From assembly GCA_023213395.1 (NCBI GenBank), contig CM041465.1, positions 98,029,741 to 98,093,740 on the forward strand: a stretch of DNA of 64,000 bases, given 5' to 3'. Shown in pieces: positions 24,895-37,639 of the stretch. A program made the translations under genes and the position numbers. The DNA comes from Cycas panzhihuaensis (taxonomy: Eukaryota; Cycadophyta). The notes beneath the pieces were generated by a model. It was not told the DNA's origin and searched no databases. It saw nothing but the letters and a program-made list of their open reading frames with translations. Positions within the stretch are counted from its first letter, which is position 1, and every line of letters begins with the position of its first letter.

Positions 24895-25310
24895 GAGGAT
24901 CATCTAAGAGAGGGAGATAACACTTAAGGATGTGACAAACAAGGCCATCTACGCTGTTGCTCGATCTTAGGGAATATGTTGAACATCCACCAAGAGAATA
25001 GGGACAAAAGGGACCTAGTAATCAAAGTAAGGGCTCTCAATTATGGGCATCACAGTTGATAAACTTGGGTTAGTTATGATACGACAATTTGAGAGTCATA
25101 ATAGAGAATGATAGGGCCATGGTAGAAGTAAGGTACATTAGTAAAAGCTTCAATAACAACTATATATTTAGCCTTATTATTCATAGCCTCAGGTAAAGAG
25201 ATTCTAGAATACATATAGTCATATCTAGAGGGACCATGGAGGATCTACATGGCTGTAGAGGGTTTGAGGTTATCGCAACTTCCTTCATCAGAAAATATGA
25301 GAAATACCAT
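24895..25310 (-). pseudogene. E2 second (archaeal-type) RNase H
   Basis: Read on the minus strand this is the longest open version of the N-terminal part. It gives LIFSDEGSCDNLKPSTAM (first Asp near 25287-25289), then LPEAMNNKAKYIVVIEAF where E4 has EATNNEAEY, then YYDSQIVVS and LTQVYQ. The Glu of the second motif has become Lys by a G to A change. The last part (VDVQHIP, then VDGLVCHIL) needs a frame shift. The order TDGGSRGN, NNEAEY, DSQ-VV, HIPR...AD is that of RNase HI. It lies downstream of integrase and upstream of the PPT, which is unusual. Confidence 0.7.
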
Positions 25311-25341
25311 GGTAGAGAAAAAGTAGAGTTTGAGTTGCTTC

Positions 25342-25832
25342 ATAAAAGAGATGGTGATGGATGCATGGTTTGGTAGGGGAAGTTGAGATGGTGAGGCTAC
25401 TTAAGGTAGTAGTTAGAAAGCACTTCCCCCAAGTTTATGTGGAGGGGCAGCCTCTCATCTTGATGAGCGAGGAGCCCCGATCAATAGGGCCATACATAGT
25501 GGCATTCGCCCCATTAATCTAGGCAAGATATATATAGGTGGCACTATCCCAAGAGCTCCAAGTGAGGGCTAGCCAACTACAGGGCACCCTGGATGGGCTT
25601 TAGGTTGAGAGAGACCAATTGGTAGTGGAGGGAGACACCCTACAATACTAGATATGAGGACTGGAGGCCCAGGTAGGAGGAGCAAGTGATGATGTAGAGA
25701 GTAGGATCTATATTATCATACTGGAGGAGAGACTCTGCAAAGCTAAGAGGGAGAGGGATCACATCCAGGCCAAGTATGATCAGCTACTGGACTAGATAGC
25801 TACCAAGTTATCATATAGAAGGATGCATACCA
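25342..25832 (+). pseudogene. E2 antisense gene fragment, coiled-coil part
   Basis: The plus strand reads MHGLVGEVEMVRLLKVVVRK, HFPQVYVEGQPLILMSEEP and RSIGPYIVAFAPLI. The coiled coil follows: SQELQVRASQLQGTLDGL, VERDQLVVEGDTLQ, ESRIY, LEERL, RERDHIQAKYDQLL. Alignment with E1 (7860-8310) is clear. The plant-mobile-domain part and the TATA box are deleted: the E1 segment from roughly 5430 to 7840 has no counterpart here. In-frame stops are almost all TAG at likely Gln codons. Confidence 0.65.
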
Positions 25833-26795
25833 CCACGATGACCCAGAGGAGACCTTGAGATAAGGAGAGCGAGGTAGGGACCCTACAACAACACTGGAGG
25901 AGCCTAGGAGTGATGTGGTCCCTTAGTGAGTGATCTAGAAGATGAGGGGATGACACCCCTTAAGGGTATGGCATCTAGGAGATTGTATATTATGTATTTT
26001 AATAAGAAAGCTTTAGACCTCCATGTGGTTTCCACCACATATAGATATATGATTATACTCCTCCCTATAAGGATTCCAACTTCCTAAGATACATTACCTA
26101 AACAATATACCATATGATTCTGATGTACCATATAACTTTGTACATATATAGATGGGGACCAATTGGTACCTATTTTTAATACATGATGATGATGTTATGA
26201 TGAGTCTGTAATGTTATTTCTTTGTTATATAGTTTGTTTATTTATATGATGCATAGATATATGAGAATATACATATGGATATGGGTGCACAGGTGCATAA
26301 GGGGTTATGAATTTGGATAGATTTAGTTGATTACTATGTATGATTTTTGTTAGATTATATATAGATATCATGTTTCTTTTCATGTGATACCATACATGTG
26401 CTAGGCACACATGATCACCATATATAATAATGATGGATACATATGAGATTAGGAGGGGAGCCCTATGCATGTTCCTCAGAAGTAGCATAATAGATATGCA
26501 AAGGTAGGAATGATTAGGGGGTATGGATATATAAGTAAAAGGCCTTTGTTTGGGAAGGGGCTCCATGCTTGGAAGAAAAGGAGGTTTACTTACCAAACTA
26601 TGAAAGAAAGAAGAACTCCCTCAAGACGAAGGGAAGGGATGTAATATCAATAACAAGGTCCAAAGGATGAAGAGCTACTCTAAACAATCATCACACCTAT
26701 GACTAGGGAAAGCAATGATATGCCTAGAGTGGTAGTTTAGGCTTATTTCAAAGTGATAGAGGAGGTGTACCCATCTTACTCAAGAGTAAAAGGGG
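25833..26795. other. E2 noncoding stretch between antisense fragment and integrase
   Basis: It aligns with 8331-9299 in E1. It holds the conserved hairpin GGGGACCAATTGGTACC at 26154-26170. The minus-strand frame at 26225-26596 has no homology signal that I can see. Confidence 0.6.
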
Positions 26796-28050
26796 TCACA
26801 TGTAGACCTTCTTTAGAAATTTACCATTTATAGCTTTTTTGAACTCAAGGCCCTCCAAAGTTGCTATCCTATAAGTGTTATTATTGAGGCTCTCAAGAAT
26901 GATGAAAGGGCCAACCTATTTAGGCCCAAACTTGGATAAATGATCACAGAGATACTCAAGCTTGACGACATGGTCCCTAGGATTTGGAGGGCAAGGATGA
27001 AGACATTTTTTATACGTTCTTCGTTCCCTAGCCTTGGAGGCGAGGTTCGCTTAATACGCCATCAAGTATTTCTCATCCAAGGCTTCAAGGTCGAGGAGGC
27101 AGGTCTGGTGACATGATTTCTCATCGATGAGGCCTTGAAGAGAAACATATAAAGAGGGGATTTTGACTTCCAAGGGAAGGACCACTTTGGTCCCATACAT
27201 AAGGAAGAATGGGGTCATCCTTGTAGCCATGTGAATGGAAGTGCAATATGCCCATAAAGTAGAACGAAGTTGGAGGTGCTAATCCCTTTAGGATTGAGCC
27301 ACAATTTTCTTTAAGATGTTGATAAGGATTTTGTTAAAAGACTTAATTTAGCCATTAGCCTAAGGGTAATAAGGAGAAGAGGTTTATGGGATATCCTAAA
27401 CTTTACACAAAGCTTGTCCATCTTCTTGTTATAAAAAGGAGTACCATTATCTGTGATTAGGACATCTGGGACCCTGAATCAACAGATAATGTGCTGGTAA
27501 ATAAAAGTGACTATGGTCTTGATAGTTATGGATGACAAAGGGACTACTTCAGCCTATTTAGTGAAATATTTGGTTATAGTAAAGATGAACTTATGTTGTA
27601 ATAAGAAAGGTAGGGTTATGGCTCCAATGGTGTCTAATCCCTACTAAGAAAAAGGCCATGGAGAAATGATTTGATATAAGGCCTCAAAAGGTGAATGAAT
27701 GATGTTGGCATACTCTTGGCACCTTTGACAACATAATGCACAAGCATGGGAATCCATAAAGAGGGATGGCCAATAATAACCCATGTGGAGGATCCTTTAG
27801 GTCATGGATTAGCCCCTAAAGTGGCCCCCACAAATGCCACTATGGCACTTGTGAAGTATGTGGTTCACATCATTAGGGTTGACACAGTGAAGGAGGATCC
27901 CATAGAAGGATCTCTTGTACAATACCTCCTCTATGAGGAAATACTACCTAGCAATAACCCTAACTTGTGACTTAATCTTATCACTAGTGTCAGGATGATA
28001 CTACTATTTAGTAAGGTGTTGTATAATATCCCTATACCATTTGTTGATAC
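26796..28050 (-). pseudogene. E2 integrase
   Basis: The region is alignable base by base to E1 and E3R integrase. The stop TGA is at 26796-26798 after LKKVYM. The core second Asp segment (ITDNGTPFYN) lies near 27440, and the Glu motif region near 27330-27350 is damaged. The zinc-binding part is near 27750-27950. There are many nonsense codons and small indels. Confidence 0.7.
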
Positions 28051-28059
28051 TTAATGGAT

Positions 28060-29370
28060 GGGGCGATGAGTCTTGGATGGAAAGGATAGGCTCGTCGGGA
28101 AAGAAGTTATCAATGAAAATGTTAGAAGAGTTAGGAATAGAAGCATCAACTAGTTATTCAACAACTACCATCAATTTCTTTAACTTTCTATTAATGATTT
28201 GAAGGTCATACTCTCGAAGGAAGATGACCAATTTACTAATACTACCAGTCAAGTCAGATCAAGTTAAGAGATATCTCAAGGGATTGGATTGCATGATCAC
28301 CTGAGTGATACTACTAAGTAGGTAGTACCTAAATTTCTTAGTTGCATGGACCAAGGCAAGGCACTCCTTTTTGGCAAGAGAGTACTTAAGCTCAATAATG
28401 ACTAGCTTGTAGTTGATAAAGTAAATGGATCATTTGATTCTCAAATCATCTTCTTGGGTAAGCATAACCTCCAGAGATTCATCAGTGGCTGAGGTATAAA
28501 GGATGAAGGGATGGTTGAGAAGAGTTGGCACCAAAATCAGGGAAAAATCCAAGGCTCTCTTGAGCTCTTGGAAAGCTTCCTCAGCCTTAAGAGATGAAAT
28601 GAATGGGGCTCCCTTATTCAATAGGTTAGTAAGGGGTTTAGATTTTATGGTAAAGTTTGATAGGAAACACCTAAGGAAACCTAACCTACCCAAAAATAAC
28701 TTAATTTGATGTTGTATTTTGGGTAGAGACATGCCAAGGATGGCCTTAACCTTACTAGGGTCAATTTAGATTCCTTGTTTAGAAATAAAGAAACCTAGGA
28801 GTTTACCAGTGGTTATAACAAATATACATATCAACAGCTTTAAGCTGACATGCTATTTGTAGCACATATAAAGATATCATGAAAATCCTCAAGGTGATAT
28901 ACTCTCTTATGAGAAAGACCCATTATATCATCGATGAAGACCTTAAGAGGTTTGTTTATGAGGTCATGAAAAATAAATTGCATTATGCTTTGGTAAGTGG
29001 CACCTATATTTTTAGTCCAAAAGGCATTGCTTTATAAGCAAAGGTACCCCAAGGAGTAGTGAAGTCTATTTTTTGACAGTCCTTGGGAGAGATCCAGATT
29101 TGGTTATAACCAAAGAAGCCATCTATTAAGAACATGACTGTAAATTCGGTGGTGTGATCGATAATCTAATCAATGAAGGGTAGAGGGAAGTTATCTTTAA
29201 GGTATTCATTATTAATATCTTGAAAGTCAACCCATATCTGAATCATTCCATTCTTTTTAGCAATGGGAATGATGTTGGAGACCTATTTAGGTAGTCAATA
29301 TAAGTGATCAATCCTACATCTAAGAGTTTTCTTACTTCCATCTTAATGGTAGTAGATAACTTAGGATGAA
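28060..29370 (-). pseudogene. E2 reverse transcriptase and gypsy RNase H
   Basis: The open part at 28430-28732 gives IQHQIKLFLGRLGFLRCFL, KPLTNLLNKGAPF and LYTSATDESLEVMLTQEDD, so the first RNase H Asp is kept. The RT box reads FIDD at 28927-28938. The last RNase H position reads VVVEQLVD, with Glu instead of Asp. The rest is closed by TAG and TGA codons. Confidence 0.72.
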
Positions 29371-29384
29371 GGGGGCACTACTTT

Positions 29385-30930
29385 TGTCACATGGGGCAAG
29401 CACCTAGGATGGTTGTAAGATTGTAGGTAATGATGGAGGTATATATCCCCTTCATGTCAGTGTAATCCCACAAAAAGACATCACAAAACTCTTGAAAATG
29501 GAGGGTGTATTCCTCTATCTCTTTAGGTGAGCATTCCACTCCTACCTTTATGACCTTGCCAGAGGTGAGGACAATGTCCTTAGTTACCCCCATGTACATG
29601 ACATTCCCCTCTTCGAAATGGAGAGGGCCTTGGTTAATAAGAAGGGGTAAAGGGGAACTAGGCTAGCTTAGATCAACTAGGGGTGACCCAAGAGCTAGGA
29701 TGTTCTAGTAACCAAGCTTCTAGTGACTAGGGGGAAGATTGGGCACAGAGCTCGCTAAATGGTCTAGCAACACCTCATCATTCTTGAAGCAATCTAACCC
29801 ATGGATAGTTTTGCTTAGGGAAGATGAGGAAGGAAAAGTATAGGGAATGTTGTGTCCATAGCGATCAACCCACCATTCAATGTAGTTGGGAGACTCTTTG
29901 AAGGAGTTGGAAGGCATCCTCATATGGCATGAAATAGGAGGTACCCCACCTTCACCATTCGAGTGAAACAATGAGATGGATGATGAAGTAGTGTGAGAGG
30001 TCACTCAAAAGTAGGAATGACCATATGTGACTCAACAGGTGAATCAAGTTCCTCAATAGAGGGGGTCCCAACTTGGGACCTAGGATGAAATAAACAACAG
30101 GTGTTTAAGAGGAATATAGGATGAGAGAGGTCCTTGCCCTCACTATTAGAATTATTATCATAAAATGGTGAGGTAGCCATATCTCCCTACACCAATAGAA
30201 GTAAATCAAATAAGATTATAGGAGGAATGGGAAGGTCCTTCCTTCGAGTAAGATGTGATAGGGATATCAATCGTGCAGGTGAAAGTGTGAGTGGATAGGT
30301 CCTTATTTCCCTTCATTAGGTTATGGTCCACTTGATGAAATTAGTGTGATTGTTTAATGGGAGAAGGCTCCTAAGAAATAACTTTCATTCATCCTTCATG
30401 GATAAATTTAAATGTCCTAATGGGACAAGTATGTGACTCCATCCGTCAAGCCATGGACATCCCAATAATAGGCTGTAGTCCATGTCTACGTTAAGGACTA
30501 TAATATTAATGAGGATAGTTTTATCCTTGAGAGTAAGGGGAATTAAGATAGAACCTAAAGGTAACTTTTCACTACTATCATAGCCCTAATAATGCCATAA
30601 AACTAGCTCAAGAGCTACTATGCCTAACTCCTACATGATACATAAAGGCATAACATTGATGGAAGAACTATTGTCTACAATAGTCCTTTTAAGGTTACAT
30701 TTGAGAGTGGCAATAGATATGGTGAAAGGTTAATGCCATTGGCATTCCCTTTCACTAGTTAGAGGGAGGTCTTTAAGGTCAAAAGAAATAATAGGATCCT
30801 AGCTTAGGGTAGCACTTGAAGTATGGATGTGTGCATCTACCAACCCTAAAGCCTTCAAAAGAATAGCACATTGGTCTAGAAAACTCCTCAAGATATCCAT
30901 CGTAAACATCTTGGAAGCCACAGTATAAAG
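29385..30930 (-). pseudogene. E2 protease and linker
   Basis: The protease site reads TIVDNSSSIN near 30665-30690, homologous to TIVDNGSSVN in E3R. The linker frame at 29720-30004 keeps GLDCFKNDEVLLDHLASSVP and EWWVDRYG. The N-terminal frame of the RT region at 29387-29599 shows FLWDYTDMKGI, the usual stretch before RT. Confidence 0.65.
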
Positions 30931-30999
30931 CTCATCTATGATTAAAAAGGGCTTCCCTTTCCCAGTTGGTTGGGGAAGTGCTCTTTAGAAATCATAGTG

Positions 31000-33543
31000 A
31001 CTCGAGTAGATAGGAATGATCTTGGGAAGTAGAGGAATCTTGGAAGGAGGGTTGTCCATGGGAGGATCTAGTTGAGAAGAGTAAGAGGCTCTTATGGCAT
31101 CCTTAGTTGCTTGAGACCTAGTCAAAGCATATAGAGAGGTTATCTCAAGCATTTGGATGAATCTCTTTCCCTTGTCTAGGATCAAGAAGGCGAAGCGGTT
31201 TGATGGGAAGAACTAGAAGAAGAGGAAGAACTTCTTGCCCCCTTTCCTTTTGCTTATATAGGAGAGGGGTTAGGAGATCTCTCTTTATTCTAGTTCCCTC
31301 TATGTTAGGTATTCCAATCTTATAACCCATGTTTGGGGAAGAGATTTATATAGATAGGATGGTCCAGATTGGGTTTGGATGCCTGCCTAAGGAAGGAATC
31401 ACAAGGTGGGGAAGGTTTAGGATGTTGGACCCTACATTGTGAATCCTCATAAAAATAGTCACCATGGATGGAGCACCACTTCTTTTCCAAGGAAGGTTTG
31501 GCCTTTCTTACTTGAGAGGAGTGGGTGTTTCCATCCTTAGGAGGTGCTACTTGGGAAGCCCAGTGGACAAGCCTATGGGAACTTGGTGATGAGGGAGGGG
31601 CTTGGAGCTTAAGATCCTTCATCATACATTCGAAAGAATGTATACCAAAAGTCAAGAGATCTAAAGTCTTCTCCATTGAGGGGGTTAAAGACTTTTGAGG
31701 TTATTGGGGTTTTATGTCATGTGAAGGAGGGGGTGCCTCTCATCATTGCAATGGTTTAAGAGATTTATTGAGAGTTTCTTGGATCTTAATAGCCTTAAGG
31801 GCCAAGCATTTAGCTATGGCATAATCACATGTTGTTACCTCAATTTTGAGGACCTCAATATGTACCTCAGGACAGAGGGCATTCACAAAGATGTCACTCT
31901 TTAACTCTTCAGGCAAAGAGGCCTTTATAAAGTGGAGAAGGTCATAAAAGCTCCTAACAAAGTCATAGTTCATTTCCTCATGATCTTATTTAAGGGAAAG
32001 TAAATCCTTCATTCCGCTTTTAAAAGTATAAGTGATATCAAAATAATTAATGAACTCATCTACAAGTTACTGGAATAAATGAATGGAGTGGGCATGGAGG
32101 TGATAAAACTTTTTAAGGGTGTTGCCCTATAAGGAACATGGAAAAAGTCTTATTAATATGTGTTCATAAGCCCAATAATCAATATAAGCCATGGAGAAAC
32201 TCCTGATATATTTGGTTGGGTCTTGTGATGAGGTCGTATCAAACTTAGGTGCCTCAAGGGGATGAGGTAGTAGGTTGGTCCTTAATGCCTTAATGGATAA
32301 AGGAGTTGAGCTATAGTCAATGAAAGGATGGTCATTTGGTTGAGTTGATGGGTCAACGAAGGATGAAGCAGGAGGTGGGCATGGATATCCAAATCCTGCT
32401 TGAGAGGTTTGACTAAAAGAGGGATGCAATTCTCTCCTTCTTAATGGGAAGGGACCAATCCTAAATAAGAAGGAGCTAGAAGAGAGGTGAATGGGCAAGA
32501 GGGACCAATTCCCACTTAAGAATATGCCTCTTATTAAAAGTGGACTTAGGGAAAGGAGCCTTGTAAAAGATTCAATCCTCCTTGTGAAGGCACCACATGT
32601 AAGGTGACACACAAAGATGAAACAAATGGGTGTGGAAGATGATTTTTCCTATATGGACCTCCTATAGGAGGTGTGATACCATATGGGTGGAGGGAGTGCA
32701 TACAATAAATAGGAAGGGAATTTCCCCTTCCATACCCTCATGGTTAGGAAGTATATCTTAAGGGTTGGTAAATGGAAGGATCCCTAGATTGAGATTGGGA
32801 ATGTGTGGGGATATGCCTTACATGGTTAAAGGAAGGGGGACATAAAGGTCCCTTAGGTCAGGTAAGAAATAGGTGGACCATAGTCAGTTAGGGCATGGTC
32901 ACCAAATTGGGAGGAGGTATACTCAACCCAATTTAGAAGGTGAGTATATCTTGGGGGGCTCCCTAAGGAGTGAAGTATATATAAGGAAGAAGAGACAATA
33001 GGGGATGGCCCTATTGTGGATATCAAAGTGGAGTAAGAAGAGTAAAGAGGTGTAGATGAGGAAGAGAAGGGTTCTATAGTACACAAGATGCTCTCCAACC
33101 ACTTTGGGGGTGGTTGGAGGCTTGTGGATTAGAAGCATTAGTGTAACACTTCAACCACGTCTGCGGGAGGGGTTCCTACTTGTTTATATGAGGGAGAGGG
33201 TTCTTCACATGAAATAGACCCCACGGGTCAATCTTCATAGGGATTCTCACTAAGATGGTGATACCCCATAGAAGATGATACCCCCATGTCATGCATGGGG
33301 TGGTGATGGAGACTTGGGTGCTCCTGATCATACAGATAAAAGATAGGGCCATTGCCCTCTTAGACAGGACCCTATAAGGAAGTTGAAGGTTGTTATTAGG
33401 CTTCATAAATGTAGGTATGATAGGTGCATTTTGAAGAGAAACCTTCCATGGCTGATTCAGAACTAGACAAGGGAAGAGGAGAATAAGGAGGGATCTCATA
33501 AAGAAGGAGGAAGACCTCATAAATGATGAGAGAATCATCCTAT
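31000..33543 (-). pseudogene. E2 gag
   Basis: The start codon aligned to E3R (complement of 33541-33543) has changed ATG to ATA, and the third codon is TGA as in E1. The capsid-like part at 32127-32612 gives APKFDTTSSQDPTKYIRSFS and YIDYWAYEHILIRLFP. The zinc motif is near 31430-31490 (KKWCSIHGDYFYEDSQC), of the form CX2HX4HX4C with one His changed to Tyr. A basic tail follows. Confidence 0.68.
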
Positions 33544-33683
33544 TCAAGTTCCTCCTAAAACTCTAGAAGGTAAAAGGACAAGTAGAGTAAGGATATTAGG
33601 GGTTGCCTAATGAACCTAGAAAGGGGTGCCAAAAGAGAGGCAATGCTAACTCAAAGGAAATGGGAATAATTCCTTTATTGGTG

Positions 33684-33702
33684 GGTCCTAGTATGGTCAC
33701 CA
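33684..33702 (-). other. E2 primer-binding site
   Basis: Sense TGGTGACCATACTAGGACC, one base inside the LTR end ...TTCCA. It is homologous to the E1 and E3R sites. Confidence 0.62.
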
Positions 33703-33703
33703 G

Positions 33704-34301
33704 TGGAATCACACATCTAGGAGTCACTAAAGATAAGGATATTTAAGCCAACACTATCACTATGTCAGGGGCTTAAAAGTCCTTAAAGGTGGAGGATAGG
33801 TCACCCAAAAATGGCATCCATATGTCAGAATGTAGGTTCAAAGACTTGTAAATAGTGCACAAGACTTTCCCTTTTGGTATGCACCTTCTTGGGACTAGGT
33901 TAATCAAGGATATCCTTAGTTTTCTAAGTAGCCTAAGGAAGGACTCTCCTATCCTAAGGGGAGAAAGAAGGAGAGGAAGGGTCAAGGCCCTCTTCCAAGG
34001 AAGTGGGGAAGGAGAAGAGGTAGGCCCTAATGGGATAGAAGCCCAGGGAAAAAGTAAGGGAGACAATTGGTTGAAAGGTGTGAATGGGGGTTTGGTATGT
34101 AGAAACCAAATCTGAGAAACAAGACTAGTAATAAGTTTTATCAAAGGTCACCTAAAGGGGATGCCTCTAGGGTTTATACTAAAAGTATGAGTTGATCAAC
34201 TACTAAGAGTTTTAAGTTCATTTTTATCTTGTTCAAGAGGTAAGATAGTGTAGAGGTGTAAGGTGTCAATGCTAATAGAATGTAACTCAAAAGAATGCTC
34301 T

Positions 34302-34344
<43 letters not shown>

Positions 34345-34514
34345 TATCCTCTCTCTCTTTATCTTCATCAATGAAAGATTAAGTGAAGGGAGAAAGGGGG
34401 TGTAAAGAAGAGAAAGAGTATGGATGACCTATGTAACCTTTCCTAATGATGCATGGAAGAAGGATAAATATCAAAACCAAAGTTCACTTTCCTAATCCTA
34501 CCTTTATACCTATG
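33704..34514 (-). repeat. E2 5' LTR, interrupted by E3
   Basis: 811 bp that align with the sense-terminal part of the shared LTR (15972-16750). At 34515 the sequence changes to the intact terminus of a CpG-richer LTR (E3), so the rest of this LTR should lie beyond the right edge of the window. It contains a CT microsatellite. Confidence 0.65.
34298..34358. repeat. (CT)n microsatellite
   Basis: Almost pure CT repeat from 34298 to 34344, and a second short run to 34358. The homologous place in the other LTR (near 16560) is only CT-rich. Confidence 0.95.
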
Positions 34515-37224
34515 TGGATACGCTACATGGGATAGCTACCTAACTAAGCGAGAATGGTAAGAGCTGTTGATAATGTGATAAGGAAAAGACTTACAAGTAG
34601 GGCAAGTACCACGTAGGGCACCCCATACGCTGGAGCGTGAGTTTGAGACTTACAAATGGAATATAGCTACCAAAGAGTGATCCCCTCACTTCGAACAAGA
34701 GGTGAAGAGGTGTAGGGTTAGCCTGGGTTGACCTAAGGGAAGGATCTTCCCACCCTTGGATGGCCGGAAGGAGAAGGAGAGAATCCTTTGAGGGTTTCCC
34801 TAAAGCAACAGGAAACAAGGAAGGATAGGCAAGCGGGTGGCCTATGGACAGGGTCACCTTGGTTATCTGGCTAAGCGGGGAACCAAGAGAACGTAAGAGA
34901 GATAACCCAAGGGAATGGGTCAAAGTATGCCTAAGAAAACTAACCAAATACACAAATAATAAGGAGAGAAGGAAGCTTGCATGACAAAAGGAGGGAAAAG
35001 GTGAGAGGGAAGGTTTCCTAAGACCTTTTCCTATGGCTAAAGAAGATGCAAGCAATAAAGTAAATAAAGCATGAACCAATGCAAGGTTGATTTCCTTTCT
35101 ATTTCCAATGAGTTAATTACTACTACGCAAAGGAAACTCAAATGGAAAAAGTGATAGAGTAGAGCGAGAGCATGTACGAACTAGGCGTGTCATAATGGTG
35201 GCGCTCCCAAGAGGCACCCAAAACTACTCCACAAGGTGCGGCAATCATGAAGAGTCACGATGGATCGGAACGAGGGGCTCCCTTACCTTCCCTGGAAAAA
35301 TACTAAAGTACCAAACAAAGGAAAGAAAGGGACCAAATACTAGCAATAAATGAAGTATGAAAATACAACATGAATGGAAGCACTTACCAGCAGAGGAAGA
35401 AAGGGAGGAAGGTCCTTTGCGCTTTCTAAATACCTGCAAGTAAGTGATAACCTCCCCCCTTTCTGGAGAAATGGTACTAACATACAATGGAAGAGATCCT
35501 AACAGTATATGTATATGCAAAGCAAATATAAACTTAAATACGTGTATGTTAGTGTCAACACAATGATGATAATATGTAAAGGAGGACAACCAAAGTGGAA
35601 TGGAAAGTGGCGGGGTGAAGCCTCGGTTGGCCCACCTCCATGAAGAACAACCCCAACCTCCCCAAAAGCCATGAGGCAGCGAGGATAAGGCTAAGAAAGA
35701 TGGCTAGAAATAGTAGTAAGAGAGCGTGGGAAAGAGCCAAAGAGGATCTATGACAAGCCGAGGTGCTATGAAGAGAAAACCGGGTTGCCGGGAATGGAGT
35801 TGGGCGAAGGGGCAAGTAATCGGGACTTACATGAGTTGCCTGGATCGAAGAACAAGCCCTCAAACCAGTGCTACAATGTGTAACAATGCTGATTTCAGCA
35901 GCTAAGGAAGGCCCAACAAACCCTTATTTGAGTGCGAAGGACAACACGGGGCAAGAGGGAAGGTTTGGGGGGCTAAAAGCTGCTTGAGGCGGGAAGGTGG
36001 TATGGAATCCACCCAGCTCTCTCCCAAACCCTATGCAACCCCTCTTTGCCACTACCTTGGGCAATAAATGCAAGCAAGGAGGTACTAATGACAAGAGTAA
36101 AACAACCTAATAGAAAGAGGGAAACAACCTCCAAAAACCCAAGCAAGAGGACAAGCAAAGTAGGGCATCAATTGAATAAGAAAATAGCTCAAATCAATGA
36201 ATACCTAAGAAGAGGAGGGGAGGCTCTTACCTCGATCAAGGGCTACTAAAGAGAGGCTGAGAAATCAACCTATCAACTGTGGAATAGTAGGCTTGGAACC
36301 CTGCTAACGGAGTTGGAGGAAGAACCCATGTACTTAGAATGCTTAATGGCTGCCTAGGCAAGAATCCACTAAAATCTCTCCAAAGGGACCCTCTCCAAGG
36401 TGTGTGAAGGGCTGGGAAGATGTCCTAGCTGTACTAAAGGAGAGCTGGGCACTGGACGAGAGGTGCAGGTCCTATAGCGTGATTGAGCGTGAGAGAATAG
36501 TAGAGCACAGGGTGGTTTCCTTGAAGAGCAATCCAAAAAATGAAAAAAATCCCCCAAAAATGAGTTAATGATGACTTAAATACCCAACCCAAACCACAGG
36601 CGAGTGATTAGGGGCATGGCGGAGGGAGTTAAGTAACGAGACAAGTGGCAGTTTCACAATAAATGTGAAATTACCACGACAGATTTTTAAAAAATAAATA
36701 TGGACAGTCATCCCGCCACAAAATCCGTGGGTAGTAGTAGAATTCTGCAGTCTTGGTGAAATTGATGGTATTCACGGAGGAAAAACTAGCCCGTGACGAG
36801 TTAGCACTTTGGGGCGTGGCCAATGACAAAAATGGCTAATGGGAGGCTGAGACACATACCCGAGAGCAAACAAGCCAACAAAGCGAGGTCCAAAAGAGCA
36901 AAATATGATTCAAATGATGTGGCAAGTCAACAAACAATGACGGGTCATCCACAGCGGAGGTGGCACAAGCCAAGTGGATCTGGAGCAAGGAGGGCGAGAA
37001 TCACGGGAAGTGGAATGGCCACTGAGGTGTCACACTCACTGGGAGTGTGCCCCCGCTATAGTCATCATAGGCTAAATAAGTGTAGACGAAGATAAAATCA
37101 TCTACAAGGTCACAATATGGAAACATACAAGCAAACACTCATCAAAAGAAAGCAATGATAGGGTGAGAAGCATACTTGCACTTACAGGTCGATGCAATTC
37201 CGTATCCATTCCGGGCCAGAAAAA
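34515..37224 (-). repeat. E3 3' LTR
   Basis: 2.71 kb. Its forward start TGGATACGCTAC...GGGATAGCTACC matches the LTR terminus of E3R at 62924 (TGGACGTGCG...GGGATAGCTACC). Its other end (GTATCCATTCCGGGCCAGAAAAA) matches the reverse of the E4 LTR start. It is CpG-rich compared with the E1/E2 LTRs and about 15% different from 62924-64000 in the first 330 bp by eye. A minus-strand frame at 34591-35079 is alignable to one in the other LTR but has no recognisable domain. Confidence 0.65.
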
Positions 37225-37639
37225 TCGCCTTAGCGTGAGCCTCGTCGCTCGGGCTGGTCACGATGGCAAATCTTGGCAGTACAATTGTCGAGTACATGTG
37301 TATATAGATATATCAATCAAGATCATAACAGTAGGTAAGGGTGCCAGCGAGTGTTGTGGCAGAATGCGTGGATCTGAAAGTGTGCAATGGGGACAACATA
37401 GGGACTACCTATGAGCCACCTAGAAACCGACTGGAGAAATGAAAAAGGCGTTGCCCCACCACAAAGATGTAGAAGACATGCATAATCAAGCGAAGAATAA
37501 GCATAATGGGTGGGCGCCATGGTTTGGCCTCATTGGTGGCTGGGTTTCGGAGGTGCGAGCAGGTCACAAAGTGAGTGCGTGATGACACAGGGCTTGGGTG
37601 GCGGGGTGGCGGACAAGCCTCCCGGGACAGTCGCCGCGA
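37225..37639. other. E3L spacer between LTR and second RNase H
   Basis: Noncoding spacer that aligns in reverse with 53300-53700 of E4, for example the shared ACATGTGTATATAGATATAT block near 37292. The PPT expected beside the LTR is degenerate. Confidence 0.55.

Noticed and set aside
26225-26596. 123-codon minus-strand frame in E2
   Set aside because: The homologous stretch of E1 (8720-9080) does not preserve it, and its composition follows the AT-rich spacer.
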